46,295 nucleotides of DNA from Bacillota bacterium (GCA_023430975.1 JAEYYB010000145.1:1-46295); one strand, 5' to 3'. Shown: positions 1-9,791, counted from the stretch's first letter. A program made the numbers and translations. Notes: a model not told the origin generated them from the sequence alone.

Positions 1-127
1 TCTTGCATTTGGCAGAGCAAAATAACGAACGGTTTAACGTTATTTTGTGATAGACAAATAGCAAGATTAACTGATTTTAATAGATTTGCTTAAGACAAAT
101 GTAATAGATTTATCACTTTTAATATAG
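1..127 (+). repeat. Palindromic intergenic repeat, family 1, copy A (composite, left end cut by window edge)
   Basis: The right part (about 84-127: GATTTGCTTAAGACAAATG followed by TAATAGATTTATCACTTTTA) matches the right half of the copies at 24.7 and 26.0 kb almost exactly. The left part (CATTTGGCAGAGCAAAATAA, then CGAACGGTTTAACG) matches their left half. Between the halves lie about 40 extra bases that themselves resemble a second, truncated copy (GACAAATAGCAAGATTAA..GATTTTAATA), so this looks like a composite or nested copy. It ends 38 bases before the start codon of the adaptor gene and points the same way as that gene. Confidence 0.7.
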
Positions 128-165
128 CAGAAGTTATTTTTAATCATGATTAGGAGGTCTTATTT

Positions 166-1626
166 ATGAGAAATACCAAGAGACTTATTCTCACGCTACT
201 GGCAGCCACTGCACTCACATCGTTTTTCGCAACATCTTCAGTAAGCAATGCAGCATCTAATTTAGACACAGACAACATCATTGTTCCTATTGCATCAACA
301 TCTGCACCCACAGACACAACACCTACACCTACACCAACGCCAGCAAACTCACTCCTTAGCGATTGTGCCTTTGTGTCAGATAACACTTACCAATCCGCCA
401 TATTAAACTGTAAAATTCCAGATGCCTTTAAGGGAAAGAAGTTTGCTGTTTTCTATGAATACTGGACAAGTAATGCTCCTGATAAAATAATTAAAACTAA
501 TATATACAGAACTTATAACGCAGATAATTTTTCTTCAGTTGACAGCTATGAATTATTCAATGTAGGATATAATGTCAAATATTCCTTTAGAGCTGCAATA
601 ATAGATCTCGAAACCGAAAATGCTCAACCAATTTATAGCGATGTTGTGACCTTTTCAAGCGTCCCACCTCCAACTGCTGGATTATCCAAACGTAGGATAT
701 ATGGATATGTTGCACCTGAATTCAAAGCAAGCAGCGACATAGACCGCAGTGGTTTCAAAGTATCTGTTAATGGTGATGCAGCCACTGCAACAACAGATTC
801 GGAAGGATATTTCTCCTTTAATACATCCTCCAGTAACAAAGTGTTTTATAATATCAAAATTAATAAGCCCGGTTATATTGAAAGAAACATAGACCTCGGC
901 TTTATAAACGGCACTGTAAATGCAAGCCAGAATGGTGCATATACTATAATGCTATGTGGAGATATCAATAATGATAGTACTGTGAATATGTCCGATGTAA
1001 TTCAAATGGCAAAAACCTTCAATCTCTGCAAAGGAACTGAAGGCTTCATTGATGCCGCAGATTTCAATAGAGATGATGTTGTAAATATGAATGATATAGT
1101 ATTAGCTGCTAAAAACTTCAGTAAGTCTGCAAGTGATTATACTGTTTACCCCAAGATACCCTACATCGAACTTAAAAGCCCTAGTGAGACAATTTATACA
1201 TCTTATAATAAGACTCCAATCTTTGATATTAATGGATATTACCTTAAGAATATTGCCAGCTATAGCTTCAATTTAAGCTATAGAAATACGGCATATATAA
1301 TTGAAAAAGAGCTAACCGATTCTTCCAACGAAAATTTATTGGCTAATCCCCTATATGATCCTGTCATCGAAACAAATACTGATACAGATACGAAAATTCT
1401 ATCAGTTAATAAATCATATACAAATCTTATAGATTATAAAAATTCCGGAGCAGGTGAGGAATCAGGAAGATTGATATCAATACAGTCTGAAATGCCATCT
1501 GTAAACATTGCTATTGGAAGTGACATTTTCCGGTTCACTCAATTTACTTGCAAAGACTGGGATAATAATATTATAAAAGTCGAGGTTTTAAAGCCAAGGT
1601 TTATGGTAACATCCATAACACCTTAA
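166..1626 (+). CDS. Secreted adaptor scaffoldin: X-module, type II dockerin and type II-like cohesin
   Basis: A 486-residue exported protein, start supported by AGGAGG nine bases upstream. Seen: signal peptide (1-30); short PT linker (about 46-60); a beta-rich, fibronectin-III-like domain (62-170); an X-module (178-262, 'GYVAPEF..SGFKVSV..TDSEGYF'); and a dockerin (263-325) with two canonical calcium loops, GDINNDSTVNMSD and ADFNRDDVVNMND. X-module plus dockerin is the arrangement of the type II dockerin at the CipA C-terminus. Unlike CipA, a further 150 residues follow. They carry 'NIASYSFNLSYR', 'NPLYDPV', 'NKSYTNLIDYKNSGAGEESG' and 'DWDNN', which match type II cohesins in order and spacing (GKSYTNL..YRESG..EETG, FDWYGN). 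Inference: an adaptor that docks onto one type II cohesin and offers another, for chain extension or surface anchoring. No enzyme domain is present. Confidence 0.8.
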   Translation: MRNTKRLILTLLAATALTSFFATSSVSNAASNLDTDNIIVPIASTSAPTDTTPTPTPTPANSLLSDCAFVSDNTYQSAILNCKIPDAFKGKKFAVFYEYWTSNAPDKIIKTNIYRTYNADNFSSVDSYELFNVGYNVKYSFRAAIIDLETENAQPIYSDVVTFSSVPPPTAGLSKRRIYGYVAPEFKASSDIDRSGFKVSVNGDAATATTDSEGYFSFNTSSSNKVFYNIKINKPGYIERNIDLGFINGTVNASQNGAYTIMLCGDINNDSTVNMSDVIQMAKTFNLCKGTEGFIDAADFNRDDVVNMNDIVLAAKNFSKSASDYTVYPKIPYIELKSPSETIYTSYNKTPIFDINGYYLKNIASYSFNLSYRNTAYIIEKELTDSSNENLLANPLYDPVIETNTDTDTKILSVNKSYTNLIDYKNSGAGEESGRLISIQSEMPSVNIAIGSDIFRFTQFTCKDWDNNIIKVEVLKPRFMVTSITP

Positions 1627-1708
1627 TTAGAAACATTCTAGTTATTCATTAATTTCGCTATATCTTTTCCCTGTAGATAACAATAGAATAGTACCTTTTC
1701 ATTATTGA

Positions 1709-1741
1709 ACGCCGTCAACCAAAAGTTGATGGCCATTTTTT
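1709..1741 (+). terminator. Rho-independent terminator of the adaptor gene
   Basis: GCCGTCAAC, loop CAAAA, GTTGATGGC (one G-T pair), followed by a run of seven T. It lies 83 bases after the stop codon. The opposite strand has no T tract, so it does not serve jetC. Confidence 0.85.
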
Positions 1742-1902
1742 TGGTGAATTTTTCACGACAACATCAAGGCTCAAGATACCTTCATCACTTTAAAACCCAC
1801 AATCATATCCGCTACAATGACATCAATCGCATCCATCACAACATCCTTCACAACACACAAAATACCACAAATCGTTCTTTAATTATATCACAGCTAACAA
1901 AT

Positions 1903-4900
1903 TCAAAATAGTGTCATCTGTTCATGCTTAACCCTGTAAGATGCTGACTCAAGTTCCCCCTGGGATTTAACCAGCTTGGATTGTATAACACTCATGTTCA
2001 TGCCTGCCAGCATCCTGTGAATGAGACTGTATACCACGTCGAACTGCTTGTATATATCCACCTGCATATGTCCTGTAAGACATATCATTTGTGTATTTGT
2101 AGCCTTTGCAAGATCAAATATATAGGACAACAGATAATCTGCATTTGCTTGTCCAAAAGGATTATCTATCCATATCACCTTACTTGAGCCCTGCCAACCA
2201 GTCTTTTTATATCTAAGATAAGATATAATAGATATGAACATAGCAAAAAATCCAGCTAGTTTTTCTCCTCCCGACCAGTTAATAACAACCTCCCAAGGAA
2301 TATAACGTGATGCCCCCAAAGTTGACTCCGGTTTATAAACCTTTATGGAATACTCATTTAAATTTGTGACAGCATCAAGCAATCTCACCGGCGACATGAT
2401 TTTTGCTATTTCATCATCAATCCTTGCAGGATCATACTTCCCTTCGGATTTCATTTTTTCAATTTCACTTATGGATACCTCAATATATCTTGTCATAAGG
2501 GATTTTGCTTCTTCAGGATGAAGAGCAGGTGCCTCAATAAGTACTGTTTTTCTCATGGCTCCATCCAGTTTGATTTTTGAAAAGCCGTCAACAGTCCTAA
2601 CCTCATCATATATCGATTCCGCCTTTTGAAAGCATCGTTCAACGATCTCATACTTGTCTCTTAACGACTCCTCCAATTGAAATTGTGCTGCATTTTTCAT
2701 ATTCTGAACATTTAAAATGATATCATCAAATAGGCTTTTAACGTATTTATAATTATACATGTCCTTTTTCATAATGTTTTCAAGGATTGTTTTTATGGTT
2801 ATGCTTTCAGCCCAATCCGATTCCTTATATAGCTCATCATAGCTCCTGTTAATATCCATCTGCATATCGGATATAAACCTGGCCAAATCCAGGTACTGCT
2901 TTTGCAAACCCTTAGCTGCAACAGCAATATTCTCAACCGGAAGCTGTAATATATCCCAAATAGAAAAGGATTCTCCCTCATAGGTAAAGCTGTCCATATT
3001 CTCCCTTGAATCACTATTGATTCTTATATCCTTTTCACTGATATAATCATCCAGCCTTCCTTTATATTCTAAAAGCTTGACCCTTCTTTTTTCCTTTTCA
3101 TCAATGGCCTTTAAATTTCTTATCTTCTTTTTGTTAACCGCATCTATCTGGGCATTAAAAGAAGCTATATCTGCTCCTTCAATATGTTGGAACTCATATG
3201 GGACTTGACCAAACCTTTTTACTATATCATTCTTTATCTGGTCCACTTTCCCCTCAAGAGTTTTTTCCTCTACCAATATATCACGTTCCTCTACAGAAGC
3301 TGCATCTTTCTTCATAGATAATTCATTATAAAGCTTTGTTTCCTTTTGTAGTTCCTCATCTGTATAATCTATAATCCCGCCGATAAAGTCCGATTCGCAA
3401 AACCCATTTGCCTGTATGAATTTCTGTTTATCATTAACATTCTTTTTTTTAATATCAATTATCATTCTTATTGATTCTTCGCTGCTATCATCAATCTTCT
3501 TATGAAGCCCATCAGCCCTTTTTAAAACCTCATCCAGGACCCCCGTTATTTCCATTGATAATTCCTTTATTGTCAGCTTCATGGAAATGCCATCCATCAG
3601 CTTAATTCTTTCCCTTCTTTTTTGTAAAAGGGAATCCATCCCGTGCTTTGTATTATCAATTTCTTTAGAAATAGCATTTATACTGCTTGATATGGAATTT
3701 TTCTCCTGTTCTATTTTGAGCCTTTTTCCATCTTCATCGCTGTAAAGTTTGTCAAGTTCAGCTATTTTATTGCCAAGTTCAATATATAAGCTGAGATTCT
3801 CTATATCCTTTTCCTTTTCGGTTATAATCTCTTCAATGTTTTTTATCTTTTCCTGATTTTCCTTAGTCTTTTTAGCAAGCAATTCCCTTTTTACAGCAAA
3901 ATCCTTTAATGCCTCCTCGTTTTTCATTATTCCATCTAAAATAGCATCAATAAAATTTTCTTTTTCCTTAAGGAAGCCTTCCGGGTACATTTCAATAAAC
4001 TGCCGGCATCTTTCCATAAGCCCGGTTATCTTCTCGACATCCCTTTTCACAGCCTCATATTCATCTTTTATTTTTCCAATGTCTTTATCCATTCCCGCTA
4101 GATAACTACTAAAAAGCTGGGGCTCAATGGAAAATGAATTATTCTTTGAAAATATCACATAGGCTTCCAATGCTCCAACCCTGTCTAGGCCTTTTGCTTC
4201 TTTGTCACTATTCTCTCCGGAGGTAATTATACCTTCTTCAGTATCAACAATAAATGTGACAGGGAAGCTCTCAACCATCTCAAGCAATTCTTTTAAGTGA
4301 CCTTTTATTTTCTCCATTTCGTTCTTTTCCAAAACTATGGAGTAGCACAAAAGGGGATTTTTGTGCAAAAGTGATTCTCTTAAGTCCTCCCTCTGATTAT
4401 TGAGCCATAGACTTCCAGGTATGCACTTTACACCGTTGCTCTTTAGAAAATCATACACCTTTTTAACCTCAATATCAGGAACATAGTATTCACAACCTTC
4501 AAAAAGAATCTTCCTTTTAATAAGTTCATGATACCTTCCTGAAATTTCACCAAGCTTATTATCTGCCTTTAGCTTTAATGCATTTAGCAGCTCAGAGCCA
4601 TGTATACTATAGACATCACCCTTTATTTCATACATTGATAATTCCCTGTTAACCCTGGAAAAACTTTTGTGGAAATTCTCCAACTCCTGTTCCATATTAC
4701 TTTTCTTTTCATTAGCCGCAGCCAGTACTTCTTTTATTCTTGTTTCATTTATCATGTAATCATTTATGGAATTATTCCACCTGTCTATTTCTCCAATGTA
4801 AGTTTCCCTTTTATTAAAAAGCATTTCTTTTTCATTTTTAATATTTTGAAGACCTTCAGAAGGTGCAACCAGCAAAGTCATATCTTTGGCAAAATATTCT

Positions 4901-6324
4901 GTGATTTTTGAGTATCTTTCCCTGGTTTCCTTAAGTCTTGTATTTATTGACGACAAGCTATCCCTGATACTATCCCTATCTATGTTCTTTTTTTCAAGCT
5001 TGTCTAAAAGCTCCTTCTTTTCATTAAACTGTTCCATATACTTGAGGTTCAACTCATCTAATATTTTATCCGTTTCCTTCTTCTCTTCGCAAAGCAAACT
5101 GAATGCATAAAAGATACAGTTTTGATACTCCCTGTATATATCATCCTTTTCCCTGGTTAAAGTTTCAAGCTTTCCATATTGCTCCGACAATATCATCCGG
5201 CATTCAAGCATATCTTTATACGCAATAGCTGAATTAATGTATTTAATTTTTCTATCTGTTTCATGGACTTCATTTACAATACGAGCTATTTCTCCCATTT
5301 TTCTCTCATGCCTTGTTTTAATTTCTTCAAGCTCCAACAGCTTTTTTTGATAATCAAAGCTGACCTTTTTATAAGTAAGCTCTTCTATCATTGCCGTAAA
5401 ACCTTTATCATTATCCATCAATAATTCACATTCATCAATAAGCCTGTCCACTCCAATGCCAAGAAGGTTGTCAAGTGCAAGTATATCCCTTCCGGCATTG
5501 TTGATTTCCTCAACCTTAGTGCCATATCCTTCAAGATTATTGATTAACGATGCTGTTTTACTGCAAAAAGCATCATACATTTTAATATTATGCTGATACA
5601 GTGGAATGTTTTTGAGGTTTTCAATATGTTTCTTAAAAGTTTCTGCAAGTATACCTGAGTATTCACCTTCTACCTGAGGAATATTAGGAATAATCAATTT
5701 TTCTATAACATTTCTTGATTTTCTGGCATCCTCAAAGAATTTGTCAATTCCTCCCTCAGCCTGATTAATTATCTTGATGGCACCAAATTCCTCCCTAAAG
5801 AGATTAAATGTATGAAGCCTTTCTCTATACTCCCTTTGACGATCTCTGGAATAAACATTAATAGGAAGCCTCATTTCTGTAGAGAGCCTTTTCAAATAAT
5901 TGTGATACTCCGAAAAGCCAATAACCTGTTTATCCCTGCTCACTGCCTCAATACCTTTTATATCAATATCATGGGGCAATGTATAGGTTTGGGTGTATGT
6001 ATAATATCTTAAGCCGTCTGCATTCTTGGAAATGCATATGCCTGTGAGAAGATACTCTGCCTTGGTCCCATCAAGCTTCCATTCAACCATTATATGTGTA
6101 GGTGAAGTGCCGACCTTAAAGTAGTCGGAAAAGTGTCTGCTTCCAATGCTTGTATTGGGCATGACCGATTGCAGTGCCAGCTGGAGTATGACGCTCTTTC
6201 CTCCTCCATTTTCAAGATTTATAAGAGCATTTCTTCCATCAAACTCATATATCTCGTTTGCAATATATTTTTTATCATCATCATATCCGAAATTTACAAT
6301 TCTGAATCTGTTTATCTGTGGCAT
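1903..6324 (-). CDS. jetC: JetC, SMC/MukB-like ATPase of a Wadjet plasmid-defence system
   Basis: Start taken at 6324 (MPQINRF), nine bases after AAAGGA; an ATG 18 bases further upstream would overlap jetB and has no such site. 1473 residues. Seen: N-terminal Walker A 'NLENGGGKSV' (K43, S44); long coiled-coil arms rich in E/K/I with a hinge region in the middle; C-terminal signature 'WSGGEK' (about 1350); Walker B 'VIWIDNPFGQAN' (about 1382-1393). In established Wadjet biology JetC is the SMC motor that, with JetA and JetB, extrudes loops on small circular DNA before JetD cuts it. Odd point: the residue after the Walker B Asp, normally the catalytic Glu in SMC proteins, is Asn here. Last gene of the operon; no terminator is obvious downstream. 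Confidence 0.92.
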   Translation of the reverse strand: MPQINRFRIVNFGYDDDKKYIANEIYEFDGRNALINLENGGGKSVILQLALQSVMPNTSIGSRHFSDYFKVGTSPTHIMVEWKLDGTKAEYLLTGICISKNADGLRYYTYTQTYTLPHDIDIKGIEAVSRDKQVIGFSEYHNYLKRLSTEMRLPINVYSRDRQREYRERLHTFNLFREEFGAIKIINQAEGGIDKFFEDARKSRNVIEKLIIPNIPQVEGEYSGILAETFKKHIENLKNIPLYQHNIKMYDAFCSKTASLINNLEGYGTKVEEINNAGRDILALDNLLGIGVDRLIDECELLMDNDKGFTAMIEELTYKKVSFDYQKKLLELEEIKTRHERKMGEIARIVNEVHETDRKIKYINSAIAYKDMLECRMILSEQYGKLETLTREKDDIYREYQNCIFYAFSLLCEEKKETDKILDELNLKYMEQFNEKKELLDKLEKKNIDRDSIRDSLSSINTRLKETRERYSKITEYFAKDMTLLVAPSEGLQNIKNEKEMLFNKRETYIGEIDRWNNSINDYMINETRIKEVLAAANEKKSNMEQELENFHKSFSRVNRELSMYEIKGDVYSIHGSELLNALKLKADNKLGEISGRYHELIKRKILFEGCEYYVPDIEVKKVYDFLKSNGVKCIPGSLWLNNQREDLRESLLHKNPLLCYSIVLEKNEMEKIKGHLKELLEMVESFPVTFIVDTEEGIITSGENSDKEAKGLDRVGALEAYVIFSKNNSFSIEPQLFSSYLAGMDKDIGKIKDEYEAVKRDVEKITGLMERCRQFIEMYPEGFLKEKENFIDAILDGIMKNEEALKDFAVKRELLAKKTKENQEKIKNIEEIITEKEKDIENLSLYIELGNKIAELDKLYSDEDGKRLKIEQEKNSISSSINAISKEIDNTKHGMDSLLQKRRERIKLMDGISMKLTIKELSMEITGVLDEVLKRADGLHKKIDDSSEESIRMIIDIKKKNVNDKQKFIQANGFCESDFIGGIIDYTDEELQKETKLYNELSMKKDAASVEERDILVEEKTLEGKVDQIKNDIVKRFGQVPYEFQHIEGADIASFNAQIDAVNKKKIRNLKAIDEKEKRRVKLLEYKGRLDDYISEKDIRINSDSRENMDSFTYEGESFSIWDILQLPVENIAVAAKGLQKQYLDLARFISDMQMDINRSYDELYKESDWAESITIKTILENIMKKDMYNYKYVKSLFDDIILNVQNMKNAAQFQLEESLRDKYEIVERCFQKAESIYDEVRTVDGFSKIKLDGAMRKTVLIEAPALHPEEAKSLMTRYIEVSISEIEKMKSEGKYDPARIDDEIAKIMSPVRLLDAVTNLNEYSIKVYKPESTLGASRYIPWEVVINWSGGEKLAGFFAMFISIISYLRYKKTGWQGSSKVIWIDNPFGQANADYLLSYIFDLAKATNTQMICLTGHMQVDIYKQFDVVYSLIHRMLAGMNMSVIQSKLVKSQGELESASYRVKHEQMTLF

Positions 6325-6328
6325 AAAA

Positions 6329-7042
6329 TCATATCCTTTCAAGGAATGAGAGAATTTCCTTTTTTCTTGAGCTTTCCGGATAATAGCTGATTACCATTGT
6401 ATCTAATTTTTCTGTGGTATATATTTCATTGTCATTATCCATATTTATAAGGCCCTGTTCCTGCATAAATCTAAGAGTCCTGTATATAAAGCTTATTTTA
6501 GTACCTTTGGATTGGCTAAAACTCTTTATCTTTTCATCATAGGTGGGAAACTCAAGCCACAATCTGGAAATAGTGCTAAAATTGAAGTTAAGTTCCTCGT
6601 CTTTCTGCTCCCCATTTTCCATGGCCTTAAACGACTCTAGTTTCAAGGTGATAAACCCTTCAAGCTCTTCAACCTTAAGCATTGACCGCACTTTATTGTT
6701 ATAATTTTCTCCGTTGTAAAACTTAATAATAATAGATAGTATTATAAGGTAACTGATATAAAGCTCGGAATTATTGGAAAATCCCATATTATCCCTTAAC
6801 TCTTCATTGGTAAAACCCAAAAATTTATTGTCTGTCCTTGGAGTAAAAAAAAGGGTATCTCCCGACCTTAAAATCATTATTCCGGATTCTTCCTCAAAAA
6901 TTCTTGTGATAAATGAGATTTCCGGATCTTCAAAAGCTAAAAACCCCTCAGGATCATCTTTTTTTGTTATCTTTGACTTTTCAATAAGATTCATATACAG
7001 GCTGAAAGCCTTTCTTACCGAATCCGGTGATAAATTCTCCAC
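6329..7042 (-). CDS. jetB: JetB, KITE-like winged-helix subunit of Wadjet
   Basis: 237 residues with a GTG start at 7042, preceded by GGGGG. The start overlaps the jetA stop by one base (TAGTG), so translation is probably coupled. The protein has an N-terminal winged-helix-like segment ('ESGIMILRSGDTLFFTPR') and a helical middle, and its C-terminal part 'SFIYRTLRFMQEQGLI' looks like a second winged helix. This agrees with the MukE/KITE family that dimerises and bridges kleisin and SMC heads. Position between a kleisin-like gene and an SMC gene is the main support; sequence similarity in this family is low. Confidence 0.85.
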   Translation of the reverse strand: MENLSPDSVRKAFSLYMNLIEKSKITKKDDPEGFLAFEDPEISFITRIFEEESGIMILRSGDTLFFTPRTDNKFLGFTNEELRDNMGFSNNSELYISYLIILSIIIKFYNGENYNNKVRSMLKVEELEGFITLKLESFKAMENGEQKDEELNFNFSTISRLWLEFPTYDEKIKSFSQSKGTKISFIYRTLRFMQEQGLINMDNDNEIYTTEKLDTMVISYYPESSRKKEILSFLERI

Positions 7043-8616
7043 TATTTAACCCCCTTAATTACAAAATCAGTTATCTCATTTCCGTTCTCAAAATATATTT
7101 TTTTAGCTGAAGACAAAAGCAAAAAGCGTTTTAATCCTTTTAATTCAGGTCTTTTCTTAAATAATTTATCAATCAGGTAGTAAATGTTTATGTTATATGC
7201 AGAAGTATCTCTTACCATTTTTGTAAGAATTTCTTCAAGTTCACCAAAATCTATTTCCTTGTTCTGATGAAGTATAACTATCAGACTATAGAGATCAAAA
7301 TCAAAGGATGCAGACCTTACCAACTCATCATCCAACCTCTTTAATGCTGTGCTTAGCTTGGACTGCCCCGAACTGTATGCTTCCATTAAAATAGCTTCCA
7401 GGTATGCCATAACTTTGTCATCCCTCTTCTCTCTTTCTTGTCGTTCCGCCTTTTCCCTTTCTTCAACCAAAACATCAATATCAATATTCTCCTTCACTTC
7501 CTCCATATCACTTTTTATCCTTTGTGGATCAAGGGCTTTGAATACATTAAAGACCTTGTTCCGGGATGTATTTGTAAAAATAGGAGAAAGAATACTTGCC
7601 AGCGGATCTAAATTATGGTTTTTCATCATAAGTACATCAAAAATGCTCTTTTCGAAATCTATATACTCACTCACACCCTGTCTGAGCTTTAGTTCAATAG
7701 TCTTTAAATACTCTCCTACAATATCAAGTTTCTCCTTAAAAAGCCTGTCATGCTCAGATGTGGTAATACCAAGTCTTTCGCTAAGAATCTTTATTTGTTC
7801 GAGACTTTTTAACTCCTTTTCCTCAAGATCATTATAATTTATCTTTTCAATTGCCTGTCTTTGTTCTTTAAGTATTCTTCTTATATTATGGAATTCACGT
7901 CTCTCCGACTCAAATTGCTCCTTTATCTTCATAAACAATAACTTAAGCTCTTCAAAATCAATACCAAGAACATTCTGACGTATATTAAGGAGAAGGTTTT
8001 CAAGTTTTTCCCGCAGCTGCCTAACCTGTAAATTCAATTCATTAACAGTCTGAAGTGCTCCTGAAAAAATTCCCTTTTCTATTTGCTGTTTAAGATACAT
8101 CTGCGTTACGTTTATCCTGAATTCCGAGAATATTTCCCTTGTTTTAAACAGCATTTCCATTCCCTGATCTGTCAGCTTATACCTGGCAGACTTTTTTATT
8201 TCATAATAAGAAGTATCTATAAGCTTAATGGGAATTGACTCTCCCGTTCCATTCTCAAGGTTCATAAAGTTAAACTCAACAGTCTCACCACCGCTACCTG
8301 ATATGGAATCCCTTATATAAAAAGCCATTTCTTTTGATTCTTCCTGTGTAAGATTCAAATCATAACAGCGTTTTATGACGTTTTGCAAATAACTTGCTAT
8401 ATCTTCAATACTGCACTCTTCACGGCCTATAAGCATGTTTTCCAGAATAAACAGCAGCACCGAAAAGCCAACCGAAACCATGTCTATATGGCTGTACTTC
8501 TGGAAACCAGATAATTTCCGAGACAAATGTATAAATGGTGCCAGGCTCTCCATCCTTTGCTTAAAGCCTTTAAGGCAGTCACCAGCAACACCTTCATAAC
8601 CCCTTATATCTTCCAA
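7042..8616 (-). CDS. jetA: JetA, kleisin-like subunit of Wadjet
   Basis: 524 residues. TTG start at 8616 chosen because AGGAGG (8626-8631) lies nine bases upstream, inside the end of jetD; the two genes overlap by 23 bases. Seen: N-terminal helical domain (1-115), winged-helix-like segment 'YYEIKKSARYKLTDQGMEML', coiled coil about 190-285 ('LREKLENLLLNIRQ', 'EQFESERREFHNIRRILKEQ'), and a C-terminal helical/winged region after 400. This is the MukF/kleisin-like architecture expected to link the JetC heads and carry JetB. Assignment rests on architecture and on the neighbours jetD, jetB and jetC. Confidence 0.87.
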   Translation of the reverse strand: MEDIRGYEGVAGDCLKGFKQRMESLAPFIHLSRKLSGFQKYSHIDMVSVGFSVLLFILENMLIGREECSIEDIASYLQNVIKRCYDLNLTQEESKEMAFYIRDSISGSGGETVEFNFMNLENGTGESIPIKLIDTSYYEIKKSARYKLTDQGMEMLFKTREIFSEFRINVTQMYLKQQIEKGIFSGALQTVNELNLQVRQLREKLENLLLNIRQNVLGIDFEELKLLFMKIKEQFESERREFHNIRRILKEQRQAIEKINYNDLEEKELKSLEQIKILSERLGITTSEHDRLFKEKLDIVGEYLKTIELKLRQGVSEYIDFEKSIFDVLMMKNHNLDPLASILSPIFTNTSRNKVFNVFKALDPQRIKSDMEEVKENIDIDVLVEEREKAERQEREKRDDKVMAYLEAILMEAYSSGQSKLSTALKRLDDELVRSASFDFDLYSLIVILHQNKEIDFGELEEILTKMVRDTSAYNINIYYLIDKLFKKRPELKGLKRFLLLSSAKKIYFENGNEITDFVIKGVK

Positions 8617-9640
8617 ATATCAACGCCTCCTGGGGAATATATTTTCCCATGTATAATATCTCTTCAATTCTATCCTTACTCTCACTGTCAAAGTACATCA
8701 AAAAGAGCTCCATGTAAAGCTCATTCTGTCTGGTTCTTAATTTGGGCGGTTCCTTTGATACAGTAAGCAATTCCTTATACAGTGCTACATGGGGAACAAC
8801 AAGGTGTTTTCCATATTTACAGGCCATTGAATTAAATATACCAATACCCTCAAAATCTAGATCACCGAAATAATATACTTTTTCAATAGGAGTCCCCATG
8901 GCCACTTCGTTTATGAAGCTGAAGCTGTTAACTATCTTCTTTCCTTCTCCATAAATGAGCATATTGATTTTAACTCCGCCTATCACCTTGTCTTGGTTCC
9001 TTTCAAGATATTTAAGCACTGAGTAAAATGAATCCTTATTCTCAATTATTAAAATATTCAGACTCTCTTCAATACCAAAACGTATATAAAAAAAGGCTTC
9101 CAAAGTCTTGTAGCAATTAATATCCTGAAGTGACAAACCAAGCCTTTTTAAAATCACTTTCCCTTCTGCCCCTAAAAACTTTTCGTTGTTAAATATCTCA
9201 AAGGATCTTTCATTCATGGTGCATCTATATTTTAGAGACTCAGCGGCTGAATTCCCAATCAAGTAATCTGACAACATCAATATATAACATCTGTCCTCAT
9301 TATAGCATTTGGGATTTCTGTAATAGTACCCCTTATCAAGCTTGGGATGCAAGGATTGCAGCTCATTCATCAGCTCATTGCTTAAAGATACTTCTTTGCC
9401 GGACAGAATTTTATATTTATTGTGAAGAGAAGGATTACGGCCATTGCTTCCTGATGACTTTACAGGAGCAATAATGCCCTTACCACATAATTTTTTGATA
9501 ACTGAAGAAAAAGAGCCATACCCGCCCTTTATATCAAACGCCTCAGAACCACATTGTCTCTCAGCTTCATTTAGCATTTCACATATATCAATAACCTTTT
9601 TGGTCTGTTTTTCAATTATATTATAAATAATGTCTTCCAT
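8594..9640 (-). CDS. jetD: JetD, TOPRIM-type nuclease of Wadjet (DUF2220-like)
   Basis: Start placed at 9640 (MEDIIYNIIEKQ), with AAAGGA eight bases upstream; TTG at 9712 and ATG at 9679 extend the frame but lack ribosome sites. 348 residues: N-terminal winged-helix/arm domain, then a C-terminal TOPRIM fold with the acidic residues 'IYGEGKKI' and 'YYFGDLDFEGIG' (about 230-265), as in topoisomerase VI subunit A. In Wadjet systems JetD is the endonuclease that cleaves plasmid DNA held by the JetABC condensin. It is the first gene here, giving the order D-A-B-C. That order is reported for one Wadjet subtype (type II, from memory), but the subtype cannot be settled from sequence reading alone. 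Confidence 0.9.
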   Translation of the reverse strand: MEDIIYNIIEKQTKKVIDICEMLNEAERQCGSEAFDIKGGYGSFSSVIKKLCGKGIIAPVKSSGSNGRNPSLHNKYKILSGKEVSLSNELMNELQSLHPKLDKGYYYRNPKCYNEDRCYILMLSDYLIGNSAAESLKYRCTMNERSFEIFNNEKFLGAEGKVILKRLGLSLQDINCYKTLEAFFYIRFGIEESLNILIIENKDSFYSVLKYLERNQDKVIGGVKINMLIYGEGKKIVNSFSFINEVAMGTPIEKVYYFGDLDFEGIGIFNSMACKYGKHLVVPHVALYKELLTVSKEPPKLRTRQNELYMELFLMYFDSESKDRIEEILYMGKYIPQEALIFGRYKGL

Positions 9641-9677
9641 TTGCAAATCCTTTACAATAATTGATAAATCATTACCC

Positions 9678-9706
9678 ATTATATCAAATAATGTGTTTCT
9701 GTTAAA
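9678..9706 (-). promoter_or_regulatory. Possible jetDABC promoter
   Basis: On the minus strand TATAAT (9683-9678) lies 38 bases before the chosen jetD start; 17 bases upstream of it the -35 candidate TTTAAC is poor. The position supports the 9640 start, because a longer protein would begin upstream of the promoter. No other operon promoter was found. Confidence 0.4.
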
Positions 9707-9759
9707 GAACAAAACAAAATGGCAGCCCGGTTGAATGGATTTACAACCCTGACTGCCAT
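9707..9759 (-). terminator. Probable terminator downstream of the 1840-residue protein gene
   Basis: On the minus strand ATGGCAG..CTGCCAT with an inner GGTTG..CAACC stem is followed by TTTTGTTTTGTT. It lies between the 9990 stop codon and jetD, so it probably ends transcription from the large upstream gene and insulates the Wadjet operon. Confidence 0.6.
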
Positions 9760-9791
9760 CAACTATGGCTTATATGTTCCTTAAGACATTC

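Noticed and set aside
1750..1902. G-poor stretch with a short minus-strand frame (VVKDVVMDAIDVIV..)
   Set aside because: Only about 35 codons, no ribosome site, strong compositional bias; may be low-complexity spacer.
7349..7837. 162-codon open frame opposite jetA
   Set aside because: Antisense frame rich in Ser/Leu/Ile with no ribosome site; shadow of jetA.
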